From NCBI GenBank assembly GCA_028716365.1, contig JAQUPZ010000001.1:661205-725204 (forward strand): DNA of 64,000 nt, given 5' to 3'. The notes below the pieces were generated by a model. That model made no database searches, was not told the origin of the DNA, and saw only the letters and a list, made by a program, of their open reading frames with translations. The position numbers and the translations under genes were made by a program. Within the stretch, counting starts at the first letter, position 1, and each line of letters starts with the position of its first letter. The DNA is from Kiritimatiellia bacterium. Its GTDB lineage: Bacteria; Verrucomicrobiota; Kiritimatiellia; UBA8416; YA12-FULL-48-11. Shown piece after piece: positions 1 through 9,200 of the stretch.

Positions 1-282
1 ACCGCCAAAACGCCCGAGCATTGTCAACAGCTCGCCCTTGACCACAGGCAGTACGTCATCACGATTGATATGGTTGATGATCGTTTTAGACAATTCAACC
101 CGGTCGGCGGTTGTTCCGGATTGTATGGCCTGTTCGTACATCTGGATCAATTGCGGCAAGTTTGGTTTGCTGATGAGCGCACTGGCCTGCTGTTCAATAG
201 ACTCGTTTGCACACAGTACTCGGCAGAAAAAGGTCATGCTCATTGTGAGCAATGTTAACCGTTTAGTCATAATTGTATTCAT
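1..282 (-). CDS. Exported hypothetical protein, N-terminal part (runs off the window)
   Basis: A minus-strand reading frame stays open from an ATG at 282 to the window edge (94 codons, no stop). A Shine-Dalgarno AAGGAG lies about 8 nt upstream. The N-terminus (MNTIMTKRLTLLTMSM, then a hydrophobic stretch ending in LCANE) looks like a signal peptide, so the product is probably exported. The visible mature part is helical and hydrophilic (KPNLPQLIQMYEQAIQSG, then VVKGELLTMLG) and could begin a HEAT-like repeat protein, but too little is present to assign a family. It starts 18 nt after the stop of the oxidoreductase gene at 301-1563 and is probably its operon partner. Confidence 0.7.
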   Translation of the reverse strand, partial: MNTIMTKRLTLLTMSMTFFCRVLCANESIEQQASALISKPNLPQLIQMYEQAIQSGTTADRVELSKTIINHINRDDVLPVVKGELLTMLGRFGG

Positions 283-300
283 TCTCAATGCTCCTTGTTT

Positions 301-1563
301 CTAGAGGTGCCAGGGTGCCCGATATGGTTTATCCATCAGCCGGTTAGCTTCATCATCACCGATGAACTCCTCCTTCACCGCGTCCCATTTCAAGGGGCGT
401 TTCAGTCTCTGGGCAATTTCAGAACTGTGGCAGAGAAACTCGGTCTGATATGCCGCGTCCTCGTTGCAGATCGGCTTTTCACGCGTGCGTATACAGTTGT
501 GCCACTCCTTATAATGTCCGCCCTTATGCGGGAGCTCAAAATCAAGCAGGCCGTCCGCAAGTTCAGGGGGGTCTGTCCAGAAGAGCGCCTTTTCGGAATG
601 CGTGACAATCTTACCCTCGGTTCCGATGATGGCAAAGGGCCCGCCATACATGCTTCCGATGTTCTGCAATTCCTCCTTTACCGGAAGTCCCTCGAAATCA
701 ACCTGGATGTAGGTTCCATCTGCATATTTCCAGGTTGTGATGCTCTTGTACTCTTTGCCGTCCGCGGGATAGATCGCCACCGGACTTTCATTATCATATC
801 CCAGGATATGCCGCACTGCGTCGTTCGGGTGGACCGCGCCTCCGTTTACCATGCAGCGTCCGAAATCGATATGACCGTGCCATGAGATAACACCGCGCAT
901 GGCAAAATTGTTGAATGGTCGCCAGGGTGCTGGACCAAGCCACATATTCCAGTCAAGCATGTCAGGATTCATGGGCTGTGCGGGTAACAGGAATTGACCG
1001 GACAGTTCGTTATGACAGCAGCTGCGGACGCCGGCCGCGATTATTTTGCCAAGTTTTCCTGTTTTAACCAGATGTCGCGCATACTGGATATTCTTGTGGG
1101 AAGTGCGCTGGGTCCCGTGCTGGAAGATGCGTCCACAGCGTTTGACTGCGTCACGGATGGCGGCGGCCTCGTGGATTGTCGAGCTCATGGGTTTTTCGCC
1201 AAAAACGTCTTTGCCGGCCTTGAGTGCGGCAATGATTTGGATGGCATGCCATTGCTCCGTGGAGCCCACGGCAATGGCGTCAATGTCGTCGCGTTCCAAT
1301 ACGTCGCGGAAATCCAAGTATAGTCCTTTCTTCGGGTCCGGATCGCCTCCGAGTTTGTCCCTGCGAACGTCGCATTTGGCGAGAACCTTGTCGCACCCAA
1401 CCCCCCTGGCAGGACCGCCAAGACCTATATTCGCGCTCGTGATCATTTCGCTCGGCGGTAGCTGGCCTTTGCCCAGCACATGCCGGGGTACGATACTAAT
1501 CGTGGCCATTACAGCGGCTGTACTTTGCAGAAACTTCCGTCGTGAAATTATTCTCTGTTTCAT
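301..1563 (-). CDS. Gfo/Idh/MocA family oxidoreductase with Tat signal
   Basis: A 420-residue NAD(P)-dependent sugar oxidoreductase of the Gfo/Idh/MocA family, probably exported by the Tat pathway. Residues 8-13 (RRKFLQ) followed by a hydrophobic stretch form a twin-arginine signal. A Rossmann start with GLGG lies near 47-50 and the family's EKP motif is at 123-125. The C-terminus ends in DKPYRAPWHL, a tail typical of the Tat-exported branch found in Planctomycetes and Lentisphaerae. Exact substrate unknown; such proteins act on sugars or cyclitols. The ATG at 1563 has GAGG upstream. It is divergent from the ceramidase-like gene across a 218-nt gap and is followed by the truncated exported gene. 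A paralogue lies at 50195-51535. Confidence 0.93.
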   Translation of the reverse strand: MKQRIISRRKFLQSTAAVMATISIVPRHVLGKGQLPPSEMITSANIGLGGPARGVGCDKVLAKCDVRRDKLGGDPDPKKGLYLDFRDVLERDDIDAIAVGSTEQWHAIQIIAALKAGKDVFGEKPMSSTIHEAAAIRDAVKRCGRIFQHGTQRTSHKNIQYARHLVKTGKLGKIIAAGVRSCCHNELSGQFLLPAQPMNPDMLDWNMWLGPAPWRPFNNFAMRGVISWHGHIDFGRCMVNGGAVHPNDAVRHILGYDNESPVAIYPADGKEYKSITTWKYADGTYIQVDFEGLPVKEELQNIGSMYGGPFAIIGTEGKIVTHSEKALFWTDPPELADGLLDFELPHKGGHYKEWHNCIRTREKPICNEDAAYQTEFLCHSSEIAQRLKRPLKWDAVKEEFIGDDEANRLMDKPYRAPWHL

Positions 1564-1716
1564 GGCTCACCTCAGGTTATGGTTATGAGTTGATTTGACG
1601 TACTGACTTTACCGCTCTTATTCCAATTTATCCATAATACATGATTATAAACCAGATTAAAATCGGCTACTGGCGGGAAGCTATATTCTTGTACTGGTGT
1701 GCTGTCGAATACAATA

Positions 1717-1767
1717 GCCGTTGACACCTGTTGAACTTTTGATGCAGGATTCTTCAACAAGGTAAAA
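1717..1767 (+). promoter_or_regulatory. Conserved upstream element shared with the second ceramidase-like gene
   Basis: This stretch starts GCCGTTGACACCTG, then has GATGCAG 20 nt after the start of TTGACA, then ATTC and a GTAAAA-like end. The same order, spacing and most bases recur at 63540-63590 upstream of the other ceramidase-like gene. TTGACA resembles a -35 box, but no TATAAT-like hexamer stands at the usual 16-18 nt, so either another sigma factor or a regulator site is implied. The gap 1564-1781 is otherwise AT-rich and should also hold the divergent promoter of the oxidoreductase. Confidence 0.5.
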
Positions 1768-1781
1768 ATGTGAGGTTCATT

Positions 1782-3314
1782 ATGTCTGGATTCATCCGTT
1801 ATTGGATCATCACGGTTATGGTATTTGCTTTTGGGACATCGTTCGGGTCGGCCTTGGCCGCTGCGCCGTCCGGGGCGGTATTTAAAGCCGGCTTTGCCGA
1901 ACGCGACATTACACCCGAATTGAGCATGGAACAACCGGGTGGCTACGGGAAATCGTATCATAAGTCGTTTCATGACCCGTGCAAGGTCCGGGCCGTGGTC
2001 TTCGACGACGGTAAGAAACGCGTGGCCCTGGTCGGCCTTGACGGCGGATTTATCTGGCGGGCCCCGGTTCAGGCCGCCCGGCAGGGCATCCGTGAGAAAT
2101 GCGGCATTCCACCTGAGACGGTGTTAATCAGTGCCTCGCACTCGCATTCATCCGGGCCGTTGGGGATTGTCCAGCCGGGGGAGTACGACCATGCCTCGTC
2201 ACTGGTGCGTTCGTTGGCCTACGAAAAATCGGCGTGTGCCGATCCCCGTTACCTGGAGAAGGTTCGTCAGGAAATCATTGCCGCGGTCTGCCAGGCCGAT
2301 GCCGCGAAGGTCGACGCCCAGGCCGGTGTGGGTTTTGGAATCGAGGACAAAGTGTCATTCAATCGCCGCTTGCGTATGAAAGACGGCCGCACCTACACCC
2401 ATCCGGGGCAGGGGAATCCCGACATTGTTGATTACGCTGGCCCCATCGATCCACAAGTCGGTGTCCTCGGTGTTTGGAGCCGGGATGGGAAATTCCTCGG
2501 TTGTGTGGTCAACTTCGCCTGCCACGCCACCACGAGCCCGGGCGGTATTTCTGCTAATTACATTTATTATCTGGAAAAAGTTATCCGCGGTACAATGGGT
2601 CCTGAAGCGATCGTCGTGTTTCTGCCCGGTACCTCGGGTGATGTTACCCAGGTCGACAATCGTTGCCAACAGAAGAATCCGCCGGCAGAGCGATGGGCAC
2701 AAATGGTAGGTGGTAGAATTGGCGCCGAGGCAGTCAAAACGATGCTCTCGATGGCCCGTGGATCGCTTCTCCCATTGGATTCTCGCTCCAAGATACTTCA
2801 GATCAAACGTCGCGTGCCGCGACCGGAACGGGTTAAAAGTAGCCTGGAGATGGTGCAGAAGGATCCCAAAGAAGTCGGGCCCACCGACTGGGCATTCGCC
2901 AAGGAAATCGTGTTACTGGATGCCCTTCTGGCCAAGCACCCAACGGCCGAAGTCGAAGTACAGGCGATCCAGGTTGGTCCGGCCGTGTTTCTGGCCAATC
3001 CGGCGGAGATGTTCTGCCAGTATGGACTCGACATGAAGGCGAAGAGTCCGTTCAAATTCACATTTCCAGCCTGTCTGTCCAACGGGTTTAACGCCTATGT
3101 TCCAACCGAAGACGCCTTCGGCGAACATGGCGGGGGCTATGAAACTCGCTTGACCAGTTGTACAAACCTGGAAGTGCCGGCTGGCCGGAAGATCGTGGCG
3201 GCGTCCCTGGAGTTGGCCGGTCAACTGACTCCCGGTCCCGTGCCCGAGCACCCGCTGGCGCCGCCGTTTGACGCTTCGCGTGCCCGACCACCTGTGCCGC
3301 CGGAGTTGAATTAA
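1782..3314 (+). CDS. Neutral/alkaline ceramidase-like secreted hydrolase
   Basis: A 510-residue exported protein similar to the N-terminal catalytic domain of neutral/alkaline non-lysosomal ceramidases. It has a signal peptide (ending near ALAAAP), then AGFAERDITP, the typical opening of this domain. Likely zinc-site motifs follow: HSHSSG near 120-125 and CHATT near 247-251; then GTSGDV near 283-288, matching the family's GxxGD loop. It is shorter than full ceramidases and lacks their C-terminal immunoglobulin-like domain, as is usual for PVC homologues of unproven substrate, so amidase or sugar-ester activity is equally possible. The ATG at 1782 is preferred over an upstream GTG at 1770 because GAGG lies 6 nt before it. 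A paralogue begins at 63663. Confidence 0.85.
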   Translation: MSGFIRYWIITVMVFAFGTSFGSALAAAPSGAVFKAGFAERDITPELSMEQPGGYGKSYHKSFHDPCKVRAVVFDDGKKRVALVGLDGGFIWRAPVQAARQGIREKCGIPPETVLISASHSHSSGPLGIVQPGEYDHASSLVRSLAYEKSACADPRYLEKVRQEIIAAVCQADAAKVDAQAGVGFGIEDKVSFNRRLRMKDGRTYTHPGQGNPDIVDYAGPIDPQVGVLGVWSRDGKFLGCVVNFACHATTSPGGISANYIYYLEKVIRGTMGPEAIVVFLPGTSGDVTQVDNRCQQKNPPAERWAQMVGGRIGAEAVKTMLSMARGSLLPLDSRSKILQIKRRVPRPERVKSSLEMVQKDPKEVGPTDWAFAKEIVLLDALLAKHPTAEVEVQAIQVGPAVFLANPAEMFCQYGLDMKAKSPFKFTFPACLSNGFNAYVPTEDAFGEHGGGYETRLTSCTNLEVPAGRKIVAASLELAGQLTPGPVPEHPLAPPFDASRARPPVPPELN

Positions 3315-3657
3315 GCCGGTAACCAATATTGATTCATCCGTCTTCGCAGGAGACCCCGGACTTGGAGTCCGCGGGATGAATGGGGGTTTTGCTACGCCGG
3401 ATTCCGCGAAGAAACTGCGGGCTTCCGCCGTCGCTTGAGAAGCTTCCCGCTCTGCCGGGGCTACGCGGGACAAGATGGCGGACACGTTAGCCCGCAGAGC
3501 TTCATCAGGAGTTTAAGAAAGCTCTTGATAAGAAATTAGATGTTTTTCTGGACACTTCTGCCCAGAAAGTGAATCGTACTGGTCAGGCTTCATGAGAATA
3601 TGGTCGGAATTTTTTCAGATTCAGCTGACTGCATAGTATGAAAGGCGGGACCTTATT
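3315..3657. other. 343-bp intergenic region with GC-rich palindrome and a short coding-like remnant
   Basis: No intact gene is seen here. The first half is GC-rich and contains a hairpin (GGACT-TGG-AGTCC, 3358-3370, extended by flanking CCC and GGG) followed by more C/G-rich near-palindromic sequence, reminiscent of REP or MITE-type intergenic elements. The second half (3494-3595) has a 34-codon open stretch without a start codon, encoding AELHQEFKKALDKKLD and ending at TGA, which could be the tail of a decayed gene. There is no T-run typical of an intrinsic terminator. Confidence 0.3.
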
Positions 3658-5775
3658 ATGAACAAGCAAACCGTCGTTACTCAATTTTCCAGCGATTGGA
3701 CTCGTCGCGATATGTTGCGACATACCGGCTTATCTGCTTTATGGATTTCGTTCTTCGGTATGTTGCGACCGAGTGAACTTCATGCAGCAACAGAAGCGGC
3801 TGCCAAAACCAAGATAGAACCGTTACCGCCGTTGAACCATTTCTCGCGTATGGTACACGAGTATTTTGTTGAGTGTGTCCGTCAGGCCGAGGAAGCCGGC
3901 AACAAACAGCGCGCCGCACTTCGCAGAAAATCACATGCTCAGGCTTACGTTAAGTCGGTGCGCGAACGTATCCAAACTTGTTTTGGACCGTGGCCGGAAA
4001 AGACACCGCTTAATTCGCGTGTGACGGGAATAGTTGAGCGCGACACATATAATATCGAAAAGGTGATCTTTGAAAGCCGGCCCGGTTTACCGGTCACGGT
4101 AAACCTCTATGTGCCAAAAGGCAGAAAATTTCCTTTACCGGGTGTGGTAGGTACGTGTGGTCATTCCACCAACGGCAAGGCTGCCGAAGCGTATCAAAGT
4201 TTTGCGCAGGGTCTTGCCCGTATGGGTTACGTTGCGTTGATCTACGATCCTATTGGCCAGGGCGAACGGTTCCAGTATGCCGACGAGAAATTCAAGTCGC
4301 GCATCGGCCCCGGAGTGGCGGAGCATCTCCATGCGGGTAATCAGCAGATCCTCGTCGGCGAGTTTTTCGGTTCGTGGCGGGCGTGGGATGGCATTCGCGC
4401 ACTAGACTATCTGTTGACGCGGCCGGAGGTGGACCCAAAACAGGTTGGCGTGACTGGTAACTCCGGCGGCGGTACCATGACCACCTGGCTGACTGGTGTA
4501 GAGCAACGCTGGTGCATGTCCGCACCGGCATGTTTTGTCACCACATTTCGCCGCGACATGGAAAACGAACTGCCAGCAGACACGGAGCAGTGTCCGCCGC
4601 GCGCACTTGCGCTCGGCCTGGATCATTCCGATTTTCTGGCCGCTCTGGCTCCCAAACCGGTAATTATCCTTGCGAAGGAGAAGGATTACTTCGATGTTCG
4701 CGGTTCAGAAGAAGCTTTCTCGCGGCTGCAACGGCTCTACAAACTGCTCGGTGAAGAGAAAAATATCCAGTTGCACATTGGACCTACCTATCACGGCTAC
4801 ACGCAGGAGAACCGCGAAGCGATGTATCGATGGTTCAATCACGTCACGAAGATTTCCGACGCCCAGACCGAACCAACGCTGACCATCGAGAAGGATGAAA
4901 CGCTTTGGTGTACGCCGCATGGACAGGTTTCCGAGTTAAAGCCGCGTACAGTTTTCTCGTTCACACAGGAAAAGGCGCGTGCGCTGAATGAAAAACGTGG
5001 TGCTGTGAGCGGCGGCGCATTGAAGAAAGCCGTAACAGACGTGCTGAAGTTGCCGCGTCGGAATAGTGTATCTGATTATCGTATTCTGCGGCCGCTGAGC
5101 GGACGCAAATATCCTGCCAAAAATACCGCATGTTACGCGGTCGAAACCGAGCCGGGTATTCATGCGATTGTGTATCGCTTGTCCGACGAGGAGCTTATGT
5201 CACGTCCGCCTCTTGGATTTGAACGAGCGATACTCTATGTCTCGCACCTGTCAGCCGATGTGGAGCTACGCGAGGAACCGCTGATCTCCGAACTGATAAA
5301 GGCTGAACCCAAATCTGCATTTTACACATGTGATGTTCGAGGCATTGGAGAATCACAGCCAGACACGTGTGGACACCGGACATTTTTGTCGAACTATGGG
5401 AATGATTACTTTTACAGTAGTCATTCCCTCATGCTTGATAAGCCCTACCTGGGTCAGAAGACTCACGACGTACTGTGTGTCATCGACTGGTTGAAAAGTT
5501 ACGGTCACAAGGAAATTCATCTAGTCGCGAAAGGTCGTGGCGCGCTGGCGGCCACGTTCGCTGCATTATTAAATGACAGTGTGGTACAGGTTACGCTGAA
5601 GAATGCGCTTGTCTCCTATTCGGCCATTGCCGAATCGGAAGATTACAAATGGCCACTCTCTACACTCCTGCCCGGTGTACTCAAACATTTTGATCTGCCG
5701 GACTGCTATCGTGAACTTGAGAGTAAGAAATTACGTCAAATTGAACCGTGGGGGCCAAAAGCGGAACAGGGCTGA
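3658..5775 (+). CDS. Acetyl-xylan-esterase-like alpha/beta hydrolase with tandem hydrolase domains
   Basis: A 705-residue exported alpha/beta hydrolase of the acetyl xylan esterase / dienelactone hydrolase group. The N-terminus has a Tat-like signal (TRRDMLR at 15-21, then a hydrophobic run). The first hydrolase domain (about 120-400) carries the nucleophile elbow GNSGGG with Ser269, a GHS oxyanion region near 168-170 and a late HG histidine. The C-terminal half (about 430-690) resembles a second hydrolase domain (CDVRGIGES), but its elbow reads AKGRGAL, so the serine is missing and it is probably inactive. It likely removes acyl groups from plant or algal polysaccharide. It is followed 13 nt later by a small unknown gene. 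Confidence 0.85.
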   Translation: MNKQTVVTQFSSDWTRRDMLRHTGLSALWISFFGMLRPSELHAATEAAAKTKIEPLPPLNHFSRMVHEYFVECVRQAEEAGNKQRAALRRKSHAQAYVKSVRERIQTCFGPWPEKTPLNSRVTGIVERDTYNIEKVIFESRPGLPVTVNLYVPKGRKFPLPGVVGTCGHSTNGKAAEAYQSFAQGLARMGYVALIYDPIGQGERFQYADEKFKSRIGPGVAEHLHAGNQQILVGEFFGSWRAWDGIRALDYLLTRPEVDPKQVGVTGNSGGGTMTTWLTGVEQRWCMSAPACFVTTFRRDMENELPADTEQCPPRALALGLDHSDFLAALAPKPVIILAKEKDYFDVRGSEEAFSRLQRLYKLLGEEKNIQLHIGPTYHGYTQENREAMYRWFNHVTKISDAQTEPTLTIEKDETLWCTPHGQVSELKPRTVFSFTQEKARALNEKRGAVSGGALKKAVTDVLKLPRRNSVSDYRILRPLSGRKYPAKNTACYAVETEPGIHAIVYRLSDEELMSRPPLGFERAILYVSHLSADVELREEPLISELIKAEPKSAFYTCDVRGIGESQPDTCGHRTFLSNYGNDYFYSSHSLMLDKPYLGQKTHDVLCVIDWLKSYGHKEIHLVAKGRGALAATFAALLNDSVVQVTLKNALVSYSAIAESEDYKWPLSTLLPGVLKHFDLPDCYRELESKKLRQIEPWGPKAEQG

Positions 5776-5788
5776 TAAGGAAATTTCT

Positions 5789-6223
5789 ATGACCGGGAAT
5801 TCCAGAATTCACTCCATAAAGGGGATAGCAATTAAGAAAGTACGTGATTTCCTGAACAGCAGGCCGCACGCGGTTTGGTATACCCGTTACCACGGCAGTA
5901 GAGAATTTGTGGAATATGTAAATCAGGAATTTGCAAAAGCCTTTGGTTCGACCGTTGATAAAGTTTTGAAGAAGAAAAAGTATAAAACGATCAATCCGCC
6001 AGGTGCTCCTGTTCAACGATACAAAAAGGAGGACCGGATCGCGATGGAGAAGGGTATCTTCCTGTTGCGTGGAGGTGATCCGGCAATCACAGTAGTGAAA
6101 GTCAGATTTGCAGACGGTGTTCTCGGTATGTTTATTCCTGCTGCCGGTGCCCGTCAGGTGAGTCTTGACTCGTTGGAACCGGAACTCATTGAAACCTTGA
6201 ACTGGGTAAAAGCACTAAAATAG
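5789..6223 (+). CDS. Small conserved-looking hypothetical protein
   Basis: A 144-residue protein I do not recognise. ATG 5789 lies 13 nt after the stop of the esterase gene, with TAAGGA about 8 nt upstream; a longer upstream frame overlaps the esterase and is less likely. There is no signal peptide or membrane segment. The N-terminal half is strongly basic (KKVRDFLNSRPHAVWYTRYHG, KVLKKKKYK), and the C-terminal half looks like a small beta-rich domain (GIFLLRGGDPAITVVKVRF, then LGMFIPAAG). It may be a cytosolic protein co-transcribed with the esterase. Function unknown. Confidence 0.65.
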   Translation: MTGNSRIHSIKGIAIKKVRDFLNSRPHAVWYTRYHGSREFVEYVNQEFAKAFGSTVDKVLKKKKYKTINPPGAPVQRYKKEDRIAMEKGIFLLRGGDPAITVVKVRFADGVLGMFIPAAGARQVSLDSLEPELIETLNWVKALK

Positions 6224-6233
6224 ATGTTTAATA

Positions 6234-6262
6234 ACTGCTCTCAAAAGCAGTAATTTCTTTTC
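6234..6262 (+). terminator. Possible weak terminator hairpin
   Basis: An inverted repeat ACTGCT (6234-6239), loop CTCAAA, AGCAGT (6246-6251) follows the stop of the small hypothetical gene and precedes a T-rich stretch (AATTTCTTTTCATTTT). The stem is short, so termination is probably weak or partial before the next gene at 6283. Confidence 0.35.
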
Positions 6263-6282
6263 ATTTTCATGGAGGAAAACAC

Positions 6283-9200
6283 ATGATCGCCACGACACGA
6301 AACTCAACGTTTTGCATTCTGACAATCTTCATTTTAGCTACTGTTTTTGCGGCCAGTGTTTTGACTGTTAGCGCTGCCGAAAAACTCACCAACGTGCTGG
6401 GGCAGGCGAACCTTAAAACTCCGGCAGGCTGGGGTTCACCGGTACATATTCCCGAGGACACCGGTGAATTTACCGTTGAAAATAACGCGTTGACGATGGC
6501 CCGGAAACGTCCGGGTGGTGACTTCAAGGTCTATCGTGTTGTGGACGGACTGAAACCGAACACGGATTACTGCTTGCGCTTTAATATCCGCGTGGAAGGA
6601 TCGGGTACGGCGAAGATCGGTATTCTGCAGAAAACCGAAAGTACTGACTGGACGTGGAATGCACCAATGCGTGACTTCACTGCCGCTGATGCATGGCAGA
6701 CAGCTGAGATCCGGTTCCGCACGCCACCACAAAAGATGTCGTTCTGCCTGCAACTTTATCCACCTTCGGAAGTAGGTGCGAAACTATCGCTGGGGCCCTT
6801 GTCACTGTTCACCGTAGCAGCCCTGCAACAGGCGATCGGCGATGAAAACGTCTACCCTTGCTGTAAGATCGAACAGGTACCGAAGATGGATGGAGTGCTG
6901 GACGATCAGGCGTGGTGCCTGACACCCGAGGTTACAGGGTTCTGCCGTATGCAGACAGCAGTGGCCAGCGATGACGGACTCCAAGTCCTTCCCGGTGTTG
7001 TCGAAGTCGAGGAGCAGCGCGAGTTTGTTACCACCGCCATTTCTTATTTCCAGGCTGGGTACACACACGACACGCTCTTCATTGCCACCCGCTGTTACCA
7101 GCCGAACGCAGACAAACTTCCAGTCAAGAAGGAGAACAATCCCGACCTGTGGCAAAACGACTGCATCAAAATCGACATCGTACCAGGCGATGGCAAAACT
7201 AATATTCAGTTCATCCTCAACCCGCTGGCTGCGCACTGGCCGGACGGTTGGAATGTTGCCACTACATGCCGGCAGGACTCATGGCTCGCGGAAGTGGCCA
7301 TACCATTTGCGCGGCTCGGCGCCACACCCAAACCCGGAGATACATGGCGGGTCAACATCTCACGGCACTCCACTACCCCGAAAAATGACCTGACTACGTG
7401 GGCGTCGCGCATCGTGAATTTTAACGATGTCGACCACTATCGTGCATTTCAGTTCAAGGCCGAATCACCGGCACAGGATGCGAAGACCTTGGCTGAAGTC
7501 GGACTGAACCAGACATTCAATGCCCGGGCACAGATCGCCGCACAAAAAACAGACACAACTAATAGAGTCGACAAAATTAAAACATACTTTGAGATTCACA
7601 CCCGCAACGTCAATGCCGCCCTGTTCGTCAACGGTAAACGTGTCCCGCTATCGAGTGGGACATGGCTGACCTCGTATGCCGGTCGTTTGGAACGTACCAT
7701 GAGGACTGTGATGGACATCAACGAAGGAGAAAACATTGTCGGCATTGTCGCCAGGGCGGACGGCTCCGGCCCGGGAATTCGTATACAGGTTGGCCGTGCC
7801 TCGACAGATTCGCTGTGGAAATGTACGACAAAGCCTGATTCTGTATGGCTCAAGCCCGACTATAATGATGCGGCATGGACGACAGTCCCTGTGTCGACAG
7901 GCAAGGACGACTTTTTCTTTTGGAAAGGCGATGCGACCGACATGTTCTTTCGTCAATGCTTGCGCGGGGTGGAAAAGACCAGCCAGGATATCAAATACAG
8001 CGTGACTGACTGGAAGCGTAACGACCTTGGGCGGCACCGTGCCATTGTGCATGTGCCCGAATCCGTACGGCAGGCAGGTCGTATTAGCTATGCTCGTTTA
8101 AACAGCTACGGCACCGATAACAAGCAACACTACGAAGCTGTCTGGGCGCACATTCCATGGCGCCGCCGCGATCAGAACCCGGAAACCAAGGGCATTCGTA
8201 TCATTGATGCCAAGACTGGCCAACTGGTAAAGAATGTCGTCGTGCTCACTGTGAAGCAGGAATATGGCGATATCATCTTTCAGGCGCCGACGATTCCGGG
8301 CAACTACGAGGTATACTACCTGCCATATGTCCCGCTCTCCAGTTCGCCCTGGTCCTGGGGCTTGACCGATCCATACTTGCCAACATACCAGGAACCGGAT
8401 CCTAACTGGGTCACCCGGGTTGCCTGGAGCCTTGGAGACGAACCAAATATCAAGCGCGGCGCGATCGGTGACATTACACGCGGCAACTGGCAGTTACTGC
8501 CATTGGTTGAAGTCGTCGAAATCCAAGCCAAGACCGAGTTCGACCGTTTCGACCCAATGGAGGTCACCGCCACACACGAGGAGGTGAATGCGCTGTTAGA
8601 TCAGACCAAGGATAAGGAGTACGTCCTTTTTCCGGAAGATCGCAAATACCCGATTCGTATGTTTGAAACGTTACCGCTCGCGTGGATTAAGCGCGGTCCA
8701 GTTTCAGAATTCAAAGACGAAGCACAACCGGGCGAATACTACTGCATGCAGATCGGTGTGTTCGCATCGCGGGCCGCTATCAACGATATCAGCCTCACCT
8801 TCAGCGACCTTACTTGCGCAGGCAAACCTGCGATCCCTGCATCCGAATTGACATGTTTCAATTTGGGCGGGACCGACTGGTTGGGGAATACATTCACGCA
8901 GAAATTTGTCCTTGCCCAGGGCAAGGTGCGGGCGCTGTGGCTTGGGGTCCAGCTACCAGACAGTGCGCAGGGCACGTACACTGGTACCGTTACCGTACAA
9001 CCGACGGGCCTGCAGCCGCAGACAGTTAAGATAGCTGTGAACGTTTCGGGGGCCGTGATCGCGAACCATGGTGACGACGAACCGTGGCGCCATTCGCGAC
9101 TGCGCTGGCTTAATTCGACTCTCGGTCTCGATGATGACTGGCTTGTACCGCCATACACGCCGCTCAAGGTGGAAGCGAACCGTATCGAGTGTCTCGACCG

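Noticed and set aside
1572..1973. 133-codon minus-strand frame across the ceramidase promoter region
   Set aside because: It overlaps the start of the ceramidase-like gene and the divergent promoters and shows no protein family features.
5603..5788. Upstream extension of the small gene at 5789
   Set aside because: It overlaps the end of the esterase gene, and the internal ATG at 5789 has a proper Shine-Dalgarno.
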